From Acidobacteriota bacterium (GTDB lineage Bacteria > Acidobacteriota > Vicinamibacteria > Vicinamibacterales > UBA2999), in NCBI GenBank assembly GCA_020851835.1, contig JADZBZ010000167.1, forward strand, positions 77,128 to 120,898: a DNA stretch of 43,771 bases, read 5' to 3'. Position numbers and translations under genes: made by a program. Below the pieces are notes generated by a model that was given only the letters and a program-made list of their open reading frames with translations, searched no databases and was not told the DNA's origin. Shown here in pieces: positions 1 through 8,802 of the stretch (position 1 is its first letter; every line of letters starts with the position of its first letter).

Positions 1-2
1 TC

Positions 3-920
3 GGCGGCCAGAACATCGCCGAGAATGTTGAGGGGCGCGAGCGCTATCCGATTAACGTGCGTTACAGCCGGGACTTCCGAGACGACGTTGAGGCGTTGCG
101 CCGGGTGGTGATCGGCACGCCCACGGGTGCGCAGATTCCCATCGGCGAGGTCGCGGACGTGTCGTTCTCGAAGGGCCCCGCGATGATCCGCGACGAGGAC
201 GCCCTGCTCACCGGCTATGTCTACGTGGACCTGAGCACGAAGGATTACGGCGGGTTTGTCCGCCAGGCCGACCAGCGGCTGCGTGACAAGCTCCAGCTGC
301 CGGCTGGATACACCTACAAGTGGTCGGGCGAGTACGAGTTCGAGCAACGCGCCAAGGCGCGGCTGCGGCTGATCCTGCCTGTGGTGTTCCTCGTCATCTT
401 CGTGCTCCTCTACATGACCTTCCACTCGGTGGGCGAAGTCCTCGCCCTGGTGCTTCCGACGGCATTTGCGATGACCGGGGGCCTACTGCTGCAGATTCTG
501 CTCGGCTACAACTTCAGTGTGGCCGTGTGGGTCGGCTACATCGCCTTGTTCGGCATCGCGGTCGAGACCGGGGTCGTCATGATCGTCTACCTCCACGAGG
601 CGCTCGCCGAACGGCTGGCCACCGGAATTCCGCTCACGCGTGATGACGTGCGCGTCGCCACAATCGACGGGGCGGTGCTGCGGCTGCGGCCGAAGCTCAT
701 GACCGTGTTCGCGGTGCTGGCCAGCCTCGTGCCGATTCTCTATGAATCAGGCATCGGCTCGGACGTGATGAAGCCCATTGCGGCGCCCATCGTCGGCGGC
801 ATGGTGACCTCGACGATCGCCGTCTTGATCCTGGTGCCTGTGTTCTTCGCCATGCTGAAGGAGCGGGCGCTGCGGAAGGGGACGCTGGTCCGGGCGCAGG
901 AGTCGGAAGGGCACCGATGA
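3..920 (+). CDS. cusA: CusA/CzcA-family heavy-metal efflux RND transporter, C-terminal part (5' end outside window)
   Basis: Frame open from base 3; motifs GGQNIAENVEGRERYPINVRY, TGAQIPIGEVADV and the C-terminal RND membrane helices (GYIALFGIAVETGVVMIVYL, LRPKLMTVFAVLASLVPI). Confidence 0.93.
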   Translation, partial: GGQNIAENVEGRERYPINVRYSRDFRDDVEALRRVVIGTPTGAQIPIGEVADVSFSKGPAMIRDEDALLTGYVYVDLSTKDYGGFVRQADQRLRDKLQLPAGYTYKWSGEYEFEQRAKARLRLILPVVFLVIFVLLYMTFHSVGEVLALVLPTAFAMTGGLLLQILLGYNFSVAVWVGYIALFGIAVETGVVMIVYLHEALAERLATGIPLTRDDVRVATIDGAVLRLRPKLMTVFAVLASLVPILYESGIGSDVMKPIAAPIVGGMVTSTIAVLILVPVFFAMLKERALRKGTLVRAQESEGHR

Positions 921-926
921 CTGGAA

Positions 927-1781
927 TCAAGGGCTGGATCTGGCCGGCGCCGGCCTTGCGTTCACGTGCGCAACGATCCGCCAGCGCGCCAACACGTACG
1001 ATCCGAGCACGAGCACCGCAGCGAGCACTTGCCCGGTGAGCGTTTCCACAGTGGGAAACAGAGAGAACCAGAGGCCGGCCCAGTCCGGGATACGGCCGGC
1101 CAGCGCCGGAATCAACGTGGTCGGCAGCCAGTGCGCGAGTTGCATCTCTTGCACCTGCTCGCCGACCATCACGAGCAGCACGACGCCGAGCAGGACGCCG
1201 GTGACGACGAGCATGCGGCGGTACGGCAGCTTGCGCTCGGCCAGGAACGCGACGGCGCTGATGGCGACCGTCAGCGCCAGGCCCAGCGCGAGCCCCGGGC
1301 GGATGGCCTCGGCGCCCAGCCGCAGACGATAGCTCTGGAGAAACAGCACGACCTCGACCCCCTCGCGATAGAGCGACGTGAACCCGAGCAGCGCGAATCC
1401 CAGGAAGAGACGCGTCTGGCTCGTCTCGGCGGCTGTGCCGAGCAGGCGGCGCTTTCGGCCGGTGTGCATGGAGATCCACCCCGTCCAATAGACCTTGTGG
1501 AAGAACCAGTTCATGACGACGAGCAGCACGGCGACGGCGAGGAGCCCGGTCGCCGCCTGCACGTCCAGCGCCGGCAGGCTCCCGGAGAGATCGCTCAGGA
1601 TCCGCACGGCCGCGAGCCAGGTCAGCGCCGTGACGGCGAGACCCGCGGTTCCGCCGGCCACGATCGCCCGGCGGAACCGCGCCCGTGCGCCCGTCAGACC
1701 GGCGGTGATCGCCGCGAGGACGAGAATGCACTCGAGCCCCTCGCGGAAAACCAGGACGCCGATGTTGAGGGTCGTCGTCAC
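927..1781 (-). CDS. FTR1-family iron permease
   Basis: Two REGxE motifs (REGLECILVLAAI, YREGVEVVLFLQ) and a 7-TM-like hydrophobic pattern; GTG start at 1781 overlaps the stop of the upstream gene (GTGA). Confidence 0.9.
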   Translation of the reverse strand: MTTTLNIGVLVFREGLECILVLAAITAGLTGARARFRRAIVAGGTAGLAVTALTWLAAVRILSDLSGSLPALDVQAATGLLAVAVLLVVMNWFFHKVYWTGWISMHTGRKRRLLGTAAETSQTRLFLGFALLGFTSLYREGVEVVLFLQSYRLRLGAEAIRPGLALGLALTVAISAVAFLAERKLPYRRMLVVTGVLLGVVLLVMVGEQVQEMQLAHWLPTTLIPALAGRIPDWAGLWFSLFPTVETLTGQVLAAVLVLGSYVLARWRIVAHVNARPAPARSSP

Positions 1782-4700
1782 CGGTTCCAGCTCCAGCGGA
1801 CGCCGGTCTCGAACGTGCGGCCGATCTCGGGACGGTAGATCGGCGACGGCGCGCCCGTGGCAGAGAGCTTGCCGGTGTTCGGATCCTGGTTGTCCGTCAG
1901 GTTGTCGATGCCGGCGAAGAGCTCGAGCGGCCGCCGGATCGTCTTCGACACGTTCAGGTCCCAAAGCGCAAATCGCGGCGCGACCATCGATGAGGTGCCC
2001 GCGACGCCGCGCGTGGTACCGGCGATCCAGGAACTGTAGAACGCGCCGCGCAGGTTGGCCCGTACGCCGAGGCGGGCCGGCGTCCAATCCAGACGCATCG
2101 TGCCGTGGTGGCGGTTGCGATTCGTCAGCGCCGCGCCGCTCTCGACATCGACGGCGTCGAGGAACGTGTAGCTGCCCGACAGCCGCCACGCGGGGCTGAG
2201 CCGTACGTCACCGGCGAGATCCACGCCGCGCGTCCGTGCGTGTGCGACGTTCTCGTACAAGAAGAGCAACCGGTTGAGCTGCACGTTGAAGTCCGGCGCG
2301 ATGTCGTAGCTGCCGGCAAGCGCGTCGAGGTCAGCAGCCGAGGCGACGAATCCGAGGTTGACCGCCTGAATCAGATGGCGCACGTCATTATTGAAGATGT
2401 TCACGCTGGCGTGGGCTCGCGCGCCCCAGGCGGTCTCGATCCCGCCCTGCCAGGAGGTCGAGCGCTCCGGTTCCAGGTGCGGGTTGCCGATGACCTGATA
2501 GAGGTTGGTGGGGTTGAGGAACCGATAGTAGAGCTGCCCGAGGTCGGGCGCGCGGAAGCCGCGGCCGAACGAGACTCGACCCGTGAGCCAGTCCGTCACG
2601 CGATCGACGACGGCGACCTTCGGCGAGACCGCCGAGCCGAACGTCGAATGCGCGTCGGCGCGGACACCCGTGGTCACGGTGACCCGGGACAGCGGACTGG
2701 CCGAGTATTCCGCCCAGCCGCTCGCCATCGTGACGGCATTGCCGTCCGCATCGCGCAGGCGGTTGTGGCCGCGGTACGCGTCCCGCATCCACTCCACGCC
2801 GCCGCGCAGTTGTTGCCGGCTGTCGAGCGTGCGAAACACCGAGGCATCCAGTTTCGACAGGCCCTCAAACAGGTCTCCAGGCTCGACTGGCGTTTCCGCC
2901 GGATCGAGCAAGTAGCCGGTGGAGCGCTCGGCATAGCGGCTGCGGTACGCGCGGAACTCCACCGCCATGTCGGGCTCCGCCTGCCACAGCGCCCGGGCGC
3001 CGTAGGTCTGCGCGTTCGCATCGGTCAGGTTCGCCTGTGTCCCGAGTTCCCCGTTCGATTGGCCCGTCTGATGGTTCCAGTCGCTGGTGGCGGTTCCCGT
3101 GATCGACCATTGCGGTGAGAGCGCCACGGTTGCTCGGGTGTTGAAATCGGTACGCCCGAACTTCGTCCCCGTGGTATCAGGCGTGGAGGGCGTCAGATCG
3201 AAGCCGTCTCTTGCGTGGCGACCCCCGCCAATCGACCAAGTGCCCCAGCGCGCGAGTCCGCCAAGGTCGGCGCTGGCGTCGGCCGTGCCGAAGCTCCCGC
3301 CCGCGAGCGCCCCGGAGGCTTCCAGCGGATGGCGCGGATCGCGTGGGATGAGATTGATCACGCCGCCAATCGCATCCGACCCGTAGAGCGCCGAGGCGGC
3401 GCCGCGTACGACCTCGATCCGATCGAGCGCATGGACCGGCTGCTCGTCGAGGTTGATCATCCCGCTCTTGATGCCGCGCGCGCCGGCGATCGGCTGCCCA
3501 TCCATCAGGACGAGAACCTCCCGCGGGTCGAGTCCCTGCACCTGCTCGCCCGCGACATCGGTCCCCTCCGATCCCCGTCTTGTGACGATGCCGGCGATGT
3601 CGCCGAGCGCCGCGCCCACGGTCGCGTGACCAGCATCGCGCATGGCCTGACCCTCGATTACGGTAACCGGAAGGGTGGTGCTGTCCCGCAACTGCGTGAG
3701 GCGCGCGTCAGATGTGACGGTGACCGCCTCCTGATATCGCAGAGGCTGGAGCACGAACGACAGGGCTTCGGCGATCGAGGCATCAATCGGTTCCTGCACG
3801 GGTGCGAACCCCGCGAGACTGACGACGATGTCGTACGGGCCGTCAGCGACATCGTGGAAGGCAAACTGACCGGCACGGCCCGTCGTGGTCACGCGCTGGA
3901 CGCCCGACGAGGATCGGCGGAGCACGACCGCCGCGCCGACGACGGGCAGGCCGGAGGCGTCGGTGACGGTGCCCTCGATTTGGCGGGGTGCGTCGATCGG
4001 CGATCGAGCGTCGCGCACGGCACTGGCGCCGGCGACGCTCGCACGCTTGAGAATCCACTGCGCGATTCGACCGTCGGGCAGCAAGGTCCGGCCGTCCCAC
4101 GCGAACGCCAGGCCCTTCAACGTCTGCGGAATCTCATCGGCCACCCGACCCGGCGAGAGGAGCAGCGGGATCACGACGACGGTGCCTGACGTGGCGTCCG
4201 CGGCGACGGCCTCACGCAGTTGCGACAGCGCGAGGTCCTTGACCGGCTTCGGCGCGTCGTCGCGCAGCAGCCGGGTATCGATCGCCGCGAACGGCGCGGT
4301 CGCCTGCACGCGCGCGGCCAATCGCCGCATGGCGGCGAGCCACACCCGAGCTTCACCGTCGTCGTTCGGGCCGTGGGCGACGATCGTCAGCCGCTCCCGC
4401 GCGGGATTAGCGCTCAGGGCCCGCGCGCGATCGGCCAGGATGTCGCCGATGAGCGCATCGTCATCCATCGCGGGCGTCACGCCGACGATGGGTACCGGAC
4501 CCGCGATCGGAGCCAGCGCCATGTGCTCGGCGTGCGGATAGTCCGGCCGCAGGCCGGCGAGAAACCGAATCTGTTCGTAGTGGGCGCTGTGCGACGAGAT
4601 GAGCAGGGGCACCACGACGATTCGCGAGGCGCCTCGGCGGACGAGCGCATCGTACGCTGCCTGGGGCGTCGGGCCGTCGCCCATGAGGAAGCCGACGGCG

Positions 4701-4885
4701 GCGGGCATTTCGCGCCGGACGGCCTCGACCGACGCGAGAACCGGAGCATTCCAGGCGGCGTCCGCGCCGTGGGCGATGACGAGCACGCCCAGGTGGTCGT
4801 GCTCCTGAGCGAGGGTCGGGGAAGTGAACATCATGACGAGCACCAGCGCCGCACCAGCGTGCGACCGCCATCCACGGAAAAACAT
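1778..4885 (-). CDS. Fusion protein: signal peptide + CbiX-like (class II chelatase) region + carboxypeptidase-regulatory-like domain + TonB-dependent outer-membrane receptor
   Basis: 1035 aa. N-terminus LGVLVIAHGADAAWN...VVVPLLISSHSAHYEQIRF and second half LTIVAHGPNDDGEARVWL; then IEGTVTDASGLPVVGAAVVLRR; plug EVLVLMDGQPIAG...IEVVRGAASALYGSDAIGGVINLIPRDP; C-terminal barrel. Confidence 0.88.
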   Translation of the reverse strand: MFFRGWRSHAGAALVLVMMFTSPTLAQEHDHLGVLVIAHGADAAWNAPVLASVEAVRREMPAAVGFLMGDGPTPQAAYDALVRRGASRIVVVPLLISSHSAHYEQIRFLAGLRPDYPHAEHMALAPIAGPVPIVGVTPAMDDDALIGDILADRARALSANPARERLTIVAHGPNDDGEARVWLAAMRRLAARVQATAPFAAIDTRLLRDDAPKPVKDLALSQLREAVAADATSGTVVVIPLLLSPGRVADEIPQTLKGLAFAWDGRTLLPDGRIAQWILKRASVAGASAVRDARSPIDAPRQIEGTVTDASGLPVVGAAVVLRRSSSGVQRVTTTGRAGQFAFHDVADGPYDIVVSLAGFAPVQEPIDASIAEALSFVLQPLRYQEAVTVTSDARLTQLRDSTTLPVTVIEGQAMRDAGHATVGAALGDIAGIVTRRGSEGTDVAGEQVQGLDPREVLVLMDGQPIAGARGIKSGMINLDEQPVHALDRIEVVRGAASALYGSDAIGGVINLIPRDPRHPLEASGALAGGSFGTADASADLGGLARWGTWSIGGGRHARDGFDLTPSTPDTTGTKFGRTDFNTRATVALSPQWSITGTATSDWNHQTGQSNGELGTQANLTDANAQTYGARALWQAEPDMAVEFRAYRSRYAERSTGYLLDPAETPVEPGDLFEGLSKLDASVFRTLDSRQQLRGGVEWMRDAYRGHNRLRDADGNAVTMASGWAEYSASPLSRVTVTTGVRADAHSTFGSAVSPKVAVVDRVTDWLTGRVSFGRGFRAPDLGQLYYRFLNPTNLYQVIGNPHLEPERSTSWQGGIETAWGARAHASVNIFNNDVRHLIQAVNLGFVASAADLDALAGSYDIAPDFNVQLNRLLFLYENVAHARTRGVDLAGDVRLSPAWRLSGSYTFLDAVDVESGAALTNRNRHHGTMRLDWTPARLGVRANLRGAFYSSWIAGTTRGVAGTSSMVAPRFALWDLNVSKTIRRPLELFAGIDNLTDNQDPNTGKLSATGAPSPIYRPEIGRTFETGVRWSWNR

Positions 4886-4890
4886 CGGCA

Positions 4891-4938
4891 GCCTCCAGGC
4901 GCGTTGCGCCGGCGCGCGGCGCCCCGTAGACTGGAGGC
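4891..4938 (-). promoter_or_regulatory. Leader hairpin sequestering the Shine-Dalgarno of the CbiX-TonB gene
   Basis: Minus strand: GCCTCCAG-(32 nt)-CTGGAGGC-TGCCG-ATG. The 8-bp perfect stem contains GGAGG, 6 nt before ATG(4885). Confidence 0.55.
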
Positions 4939-4998
4939 GTTGAGCGCGTCAGGCGCACGAGCGCGTGATCAGGGTCGGTCCAGACCTGCGTTCGACCG

Positions 4999-5029
4999 GG
5001 CCCGCCGGTGTTCACGCACCGGGCGGGCC
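4999..5029 (-). promoter_or_regulatory. Strong GC-rich hairpin in the same 5' leader
   Basis: ggcccgccggtg-ttcacg-caccgggcgggcc, 12/13-nt arms with one bulge. Confidence 0.5.
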
Positions 5030-5084
5030 GTTTAGTTCGGTGCTCCTTCGCCACGATCGAGCACGTCGGCCACGTTAGCGCAGG

Positions 5085-5106
5085 AGTGATTGACATGTCA
5101 ATCACT
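5085..5106. promoter_or_regulatory. Perfect 22-bp palindrome, likely operator for the adjacent DtxR-like regulator
   Basis: AGTGATTGACATGTCAATCACT equals its own reverse complement; lies between divergent iron genes. Confidence 0.75.
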
Positions 5107-5126
5107 TGTCCTGTATATAAATCACC

Positions 5127-5654
5127 ATGGACACTTGGAAGGCCTTTGAAGCCAACGAGCTGACACACAGCGCCACGCATCATCTCTTCGCCATCCACGA
5201 GGTCGGCGCGGAGTACGGGGGGTGGGCGCGGGTTTCGGATATCGCGCGCCACCTGCACATTACGCGCGGAAGCGTCTCGATCAACCTGCGTGCGCTGAAG
5301 AAACGCGGCTGGGTCGACACGGACGATCGCCATCTGGTCAAGCTGTCGCCGGACGGGCTCAAGGTCGTGCAAACCGTGTTGGCGAAGCGATCCGTCCTGA
5401 AGACGTTCTTCGTACGGGTGCTGGCGGTGCCGGAACCGCAGGCCGAGATCGACGCCTGCAAGATGGAACATCTGGTTAGCCACACCACGGGACGGCAGTT
5501 GGCGCAGTTCCTCCGCTTCCTGGCGGCTCGCGGGCGGGACGGCGAGGCCTTGCTGTCGAGGTTTCGGCGGTTTCACGCCCAGTGTCCGGCGCGCCGGACG
5601 TGCGACCTGTGTCAGGGACAGTGTCTCGTCGACGAGCTGGCGGAGGCCATGTGA
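5127..5654 (+). CDS. DtxR/MntR-like metal-dependent transcriptional regulator with C-terminal Cys cluster
   Basis: 175 aa; HTH VSDIARHLHITRGSVSINLRALKKRGWVDTDDR.LVKLSPDG; C-terminus CPARRTCDLCQGQC. Confidence 0.82.
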   Translation: MDTWKAFEANELTHSATHHLFAIHEVGAEYGGWARVSDIARHLHITRGSVSINLRALKKRGWVDTDDRHLVKLSPDGLKVVQTVLAKRSVLKTFFVRVLAVPEPQAEIDACKMEHLVSHTTGRQLAQFLRFLAARGRDGEALLSRFRRFHAQCPARRTCDLCQGQCLVDELAEAM

Positions 5655-6133
5655 CGGGAGCCTCACGCGTGGCGGGCGATCGCGGCGAGATCATCGAGGA
5701 ACTCAACCGCCTCATGGCGGAGGAGGCCGAAGCGTGCCTCCGCTATTTCCAGATGCGCTTTCGGCTGCGCGGCCGACACCGTCGGCGGGCAGAACGCTTC
5801 TTCGAGGAGGCCATCAAGGAGACGCTCGAGCACGCGGATGCGATTGCGCGGCGGATTCACGCGCTCGGCTGCGTGCCGACGCTCAAGATTGAGCTGTCAC
5901 TGGCCGGCGAGCCGATGCGCGCCTCTGAAGCGCTGGCCGAAGCGCTCGACGTGGAACAGCAGGCACTCGATGCCTACAAGGAGTTTCTGCCGCGCGGGGC
6001 GGGCGATCGCCAACTCGAGCCGTTCATTCGGCAGCAGATCGCCGTCGAAACGGAGCACGTCGAGGACCTTCGCACCGCGATCGACGACATGCCCAGGCTC
6101 AGGCTGGTCGCTAAGGCCAAGGGGACATGCTGA
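5651..6133 (+). CDS. Ferritin-like/bacterioferritin-type protein
   Basis: GTG start overlaps regulator stop (ATGTGA); IIEELNRLMAEEAEACLRYFQMRFRLRG...FFEEAIKETLEHADAIARRIHALG.......IAVETEHVEDLRTAI. Confidence 0.82.
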   Translation: MTGASRVAGDRGEIIEELNRLMAEEAEACLRYFQMRFRLRGRHRRRAERFFEEAIKETLEHADAIARRIHALGCVPTLKIELSLAGEPMRASEALAEALDVEQQALDAYKEFLPRGAGDRQLEPFIRQQIAVETEHVEDLRTAIDDMPRLRLVAKAKGTC

Positions 6134-6173
6134 TTCTTCCGGCGGTCTCACTCTCCGCGCCAGAAGCGCGTCC

Positions 6174-6512
6174 ATGTCGCACCGGTCGTTGATCCGTGGG
6201 TCCGCTCGGAGGGCCGGCGAAACGATTCGCCGCAAGTCGGCAGCGCGCGCTGGTCAAGTGGCTCGGAACCTGGACGCCTATCGACAGATGCTGGCGCATC
6301 CCCGCACGCCGTGCCTCGCGCGTTGGCTCCTGCTCGCGGCTTTCGCCTACTTGGCCAGCCCGATCGATCTCATCCCTGACTTCATTCCGGTCATTGGACA
6401 CCTTGATGACGCGATCGTCGTGCCGGCGCTCCTGTTCGCCGCGCGCCGCCTCGTCCCGCCTGACGTGTGGGAGGAATGCTTCGGTCGCGAAGCGGCGACG
6501 GCGGCAGACTGA
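6174..6512 (+). CDS. DUF1232 (YkvA-like) small membrane protein
   Basis: Signature ARWLLLAAFAYLASPIDLIPDFIPVIGHLDDAIVVPALL. Confidence 0.85.
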   Translation: MSHRSLIRGSARRAGETIRRKSAARAGQVARNLDAYRQMLAHPRTPCLARWLLLAAFAYLASPIDLIPDFIPVIGHLDDAIVVPALLFAARRLVPPDVWEECFGREAATAAD

Positions 6513-6654
6513 ATCCCGCGCGGCTGTGCAGGCGAGTCCCTTGTTCTGCGCTCAACTGGCGGTCAACTCACGGACGTGGCGCGCCCTGGGGCTGTGTGGA
6601 CGCGTGCGGGGTACTTCGCGAAGAGTCCGACGTCGCGCCGTCCAGCGACGCCGA

Positions 6655-7092
6655 TTATGTGGATTCCGCAGGTTCGCTCTGCGCGACCATCAGCACATAC
6701 CCGTCGGGGTCGGTGAGCCGCATCTCCTGACGCGGCCCGGGCGTGCCGTCGCGGATCTCGCTGGCATCGATGCCTTCAGCGAGCAGGTGCTGACGCAACG
6801 CGGCCAACGTGGTCGAGTACAAGTAGAAGAGGACGCCTTGCTTGGACGAGTCGATCGCGTCGCCATCTGTAGAGACCATCAGCTCGGCTCCCTCGCTGCG
6901 TAGCGCCGCCCAGACCGGCCGTCCCTTGTACTTGTAGACGCTCGCGACCGTGAACCCGAGATGGTGGTAAAAGGCGATCGACCGCTCGACGTTCTCGACA
7001 TGAACGAACGGGACCAGGCGGTTGACCCGCTGCGCTGGCGGAGCCGCCACGGATTCCGGCGGCCGCGGGCCATCCGTCAGCTGCTGGTTCAT
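6655..7092 (-). CDS. VOC/glyoxalase-family protein
   Basis: RLVPFVHVENVERSIAFYHHLGFTVASVYKYKGRPVWAALRSEGAELMV...EMRLTDPDGYVLMVAQ. Confidence 0.88.
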   Translation of the reverse strand: MNQQLTDGPRPPESVAAPPAQRVNRLVPFVHVENVERSIAFYHHLGFTVASVYKYKGRPVWAALRSEGAELMVSTDGDAIDSSKQGVLFYLYSTTLAALRQHLLAEGIDASEIRDGTPGPRQEMRLTDPDGYVLMVAQSEPAEST

Positions 7093-7578
7093 TCCTCGAT
7101 GCTAGCGCACCTCGCCTCGCAGCGCTGCGCGAACCCGCGTTCACTCATCCGCCGGTCACGCGATCACAACGGCGCCGTCACCGCGGCCGCCGACAGAATA
7201 CGCCCTCCGATCCTCCGCACCGCGAGGCCGGCCGTCCACTAAAGTCCTGCAAACTCACCGTCCCGCACAGCTCGCCCAGCCCGTTGGTCTTGTCGTCCGT
7301 TCCTTGACTCGTTCATCGCTCCAGGTCTTCGCTGAGCGCGCCGGTCCCGACGGCCGCCACGGAGCGGACAGCGCACCACCATCGCCGAGTGCCTGCGGCT
7401 CGCGCCAGCCATAGAGCGGGCTGTCACGCCGGCGAGTAGGGCGTGCGCTTCGGCCGTCGGTCCTCGGCGCGTGGCCTCCGAGCGGCCCGCGAGTGGGATT
7501 CCTCACCCGGCGTGAAGGAACCGCACATCGCGGGACCACAGGAGGCCAGCAATGGCGAAGACACAAGGAGCGACGAAC

Positions 7579-7878
7579 ATGACGATCAAATTCACGCCGA
7601 ACGACAAGGGCAACCCTCCGGGCAAGCTGGCGGACGCCGAACTGCACTTCGCGGGCGGCCCGCTGGACGGGCTGAAGCTCATCGGCTTCGCGATCTGGGA
7701 GCGGCGCAACGGCGGCCGGACGGTGACGTTCCCGGCGCGGCAGTACTCGGTGAACGGCGAGCGGCGAAGCTTCGCGCTACTGCGGCCCGTCGCCGACACC
7801 GCCTCGCAGGACCGGCTGCGCGACCTTGTCTTGGCGGCCTACAGCGAGCACGAAACGGCCATGGCCGAGAGCGCCTGA
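7579..7878 (+). CDS. Small conserved hypothetical, paralog A (possibly SpoVG-like)
   Basis: MTIKFTPNDKGNPPGKLADAELHFAGGPLDGLKLIGFAIWERRNGGRTVTFPARQYSVNGERRSFALLRP...; close paralog at 9388; RBS aaggag before ATG. Confidence 0.75.
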   Translation: MTIKFTPNDKGNPPGKLADAELHFAGGPLDGLKLIGFAIWERRNGGRTVTFPARQYSVNGERRSFALLRPVADTASQDRLRDLVLAAYSEHETAMAESA

Positions 7879-7938
7879 TCACTCGCCGGGGCGCCTCGCG
7901 CGAGCGGGGCGTCCCGGATCCTTCAACGCGTACCACCC

Positions 7939-8500
7939 GTGCCTGACGACACGCGGGCTGGCGGCAGCGTCGATTCGCAACGCCGATGCAGGCCGTGTGA
8001 CAATCCCGCTCTGACGATCGTTGAACCATGCAACTTGCGCGAGTGGACGACGGCGGTCGGCCGGCTGTTCACGTGTGGGCGGCCTGGACGATGTGCGTTC
8101 AAGAACCCAAACAAGGCTCCGATCCCTGAAGGTGTCATTCGAGCGTGGCTCGACAAGCTCCCGGAGGCGGACGCTCTTCACATCATCTCGCTTCTCGGGA
8201 CGAAGACTACCGGGGCCTCAGAGTTCCGGTACTAGCCGTTTCGGTCCGCTTATGAATCCGGTCAGAAACCGACGTTCCAGGAATGGTTGACAGCGCGATT
8301 CTCGGAACGGTTCATCGTGCACGAGTTCCCAACGGTGGACGCCGCGTCCGGCGGGATTCCGTCCGGTCTACTGACAGAGATCGTTGCAGCCGTCGAGACG
8401 CTGCTTCGCGCTGGGTCGACTGTTGGTTATGGACTCGTTCGGTCTGGTACGGTCAGGTCGAGTCTGCGAGGAGATGGGCCGGAGGCGCGTCAGATCGTGA
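7939..8500 (+). pseudogene. Decayed ORF: in-frame TAG at 8233-8235 and a frameshift near 8418
   Basis: Coding-like translation continues through the TAG (…LLGTKTTGASEFRY*PFRSAYESGQKPTFQEWLTARFSERFIVHEFPTVDAASGG…) and then in the +2 frame (LLVMDSFGLVRSGRVCEEMGRRRVRS*); 5' limit uncertain. Confidence 0.6.
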
Positions 8501-8802
8501 GTCGGGCACGATGCGCCCCGGTTCTCTCGCCGGCCCAGAGATGCCTCCTTCCTCGGTCGTCGTAGTCCCGCTTTCCGCGACCTCAACTCCCACTTCGGTC
8601 ATCGTCAGCCGTCCGCCAACTGAAGGCTGACAGTCACGCGCAGCGGTCAGGCGGCTTCGTCGGCCGCGCCAGGCTTCGCCTGTCACGCCCGCTGCAGTAT
8701 CGCTTGAATGCAGTTTGGCGGCCGGCTCGTGTCCTCGCGCGTGTCCGCCGGGTTTCTTGGGTCGCGAAGAAACCACGGCGCACAGGCGCGGGAGGACAGG
8801 AC

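Noticed and set aside
966-4189. Plus-strand ORFs of 290, 337 and 324 aa opposite FTR1 and the TonB receptor
   Set aside because: Mirror translations of the minus-strand genes; no independent RBS or domain evidence.
4886-5084. Cobalamin or TPP riboswitch assignment for the TonB leader
   Set aside because: No B12-box-like or TPP core consensus visible; only generic structured hairpins are supported.
7093-7550. Possible extra small genes or a degenerate fourth copy of the GTAAGG motif near 7230 and 6541
   Set aside because: Similarity requires several gaps and mismatches; not distinguishable from chance in GC-rich sequence.
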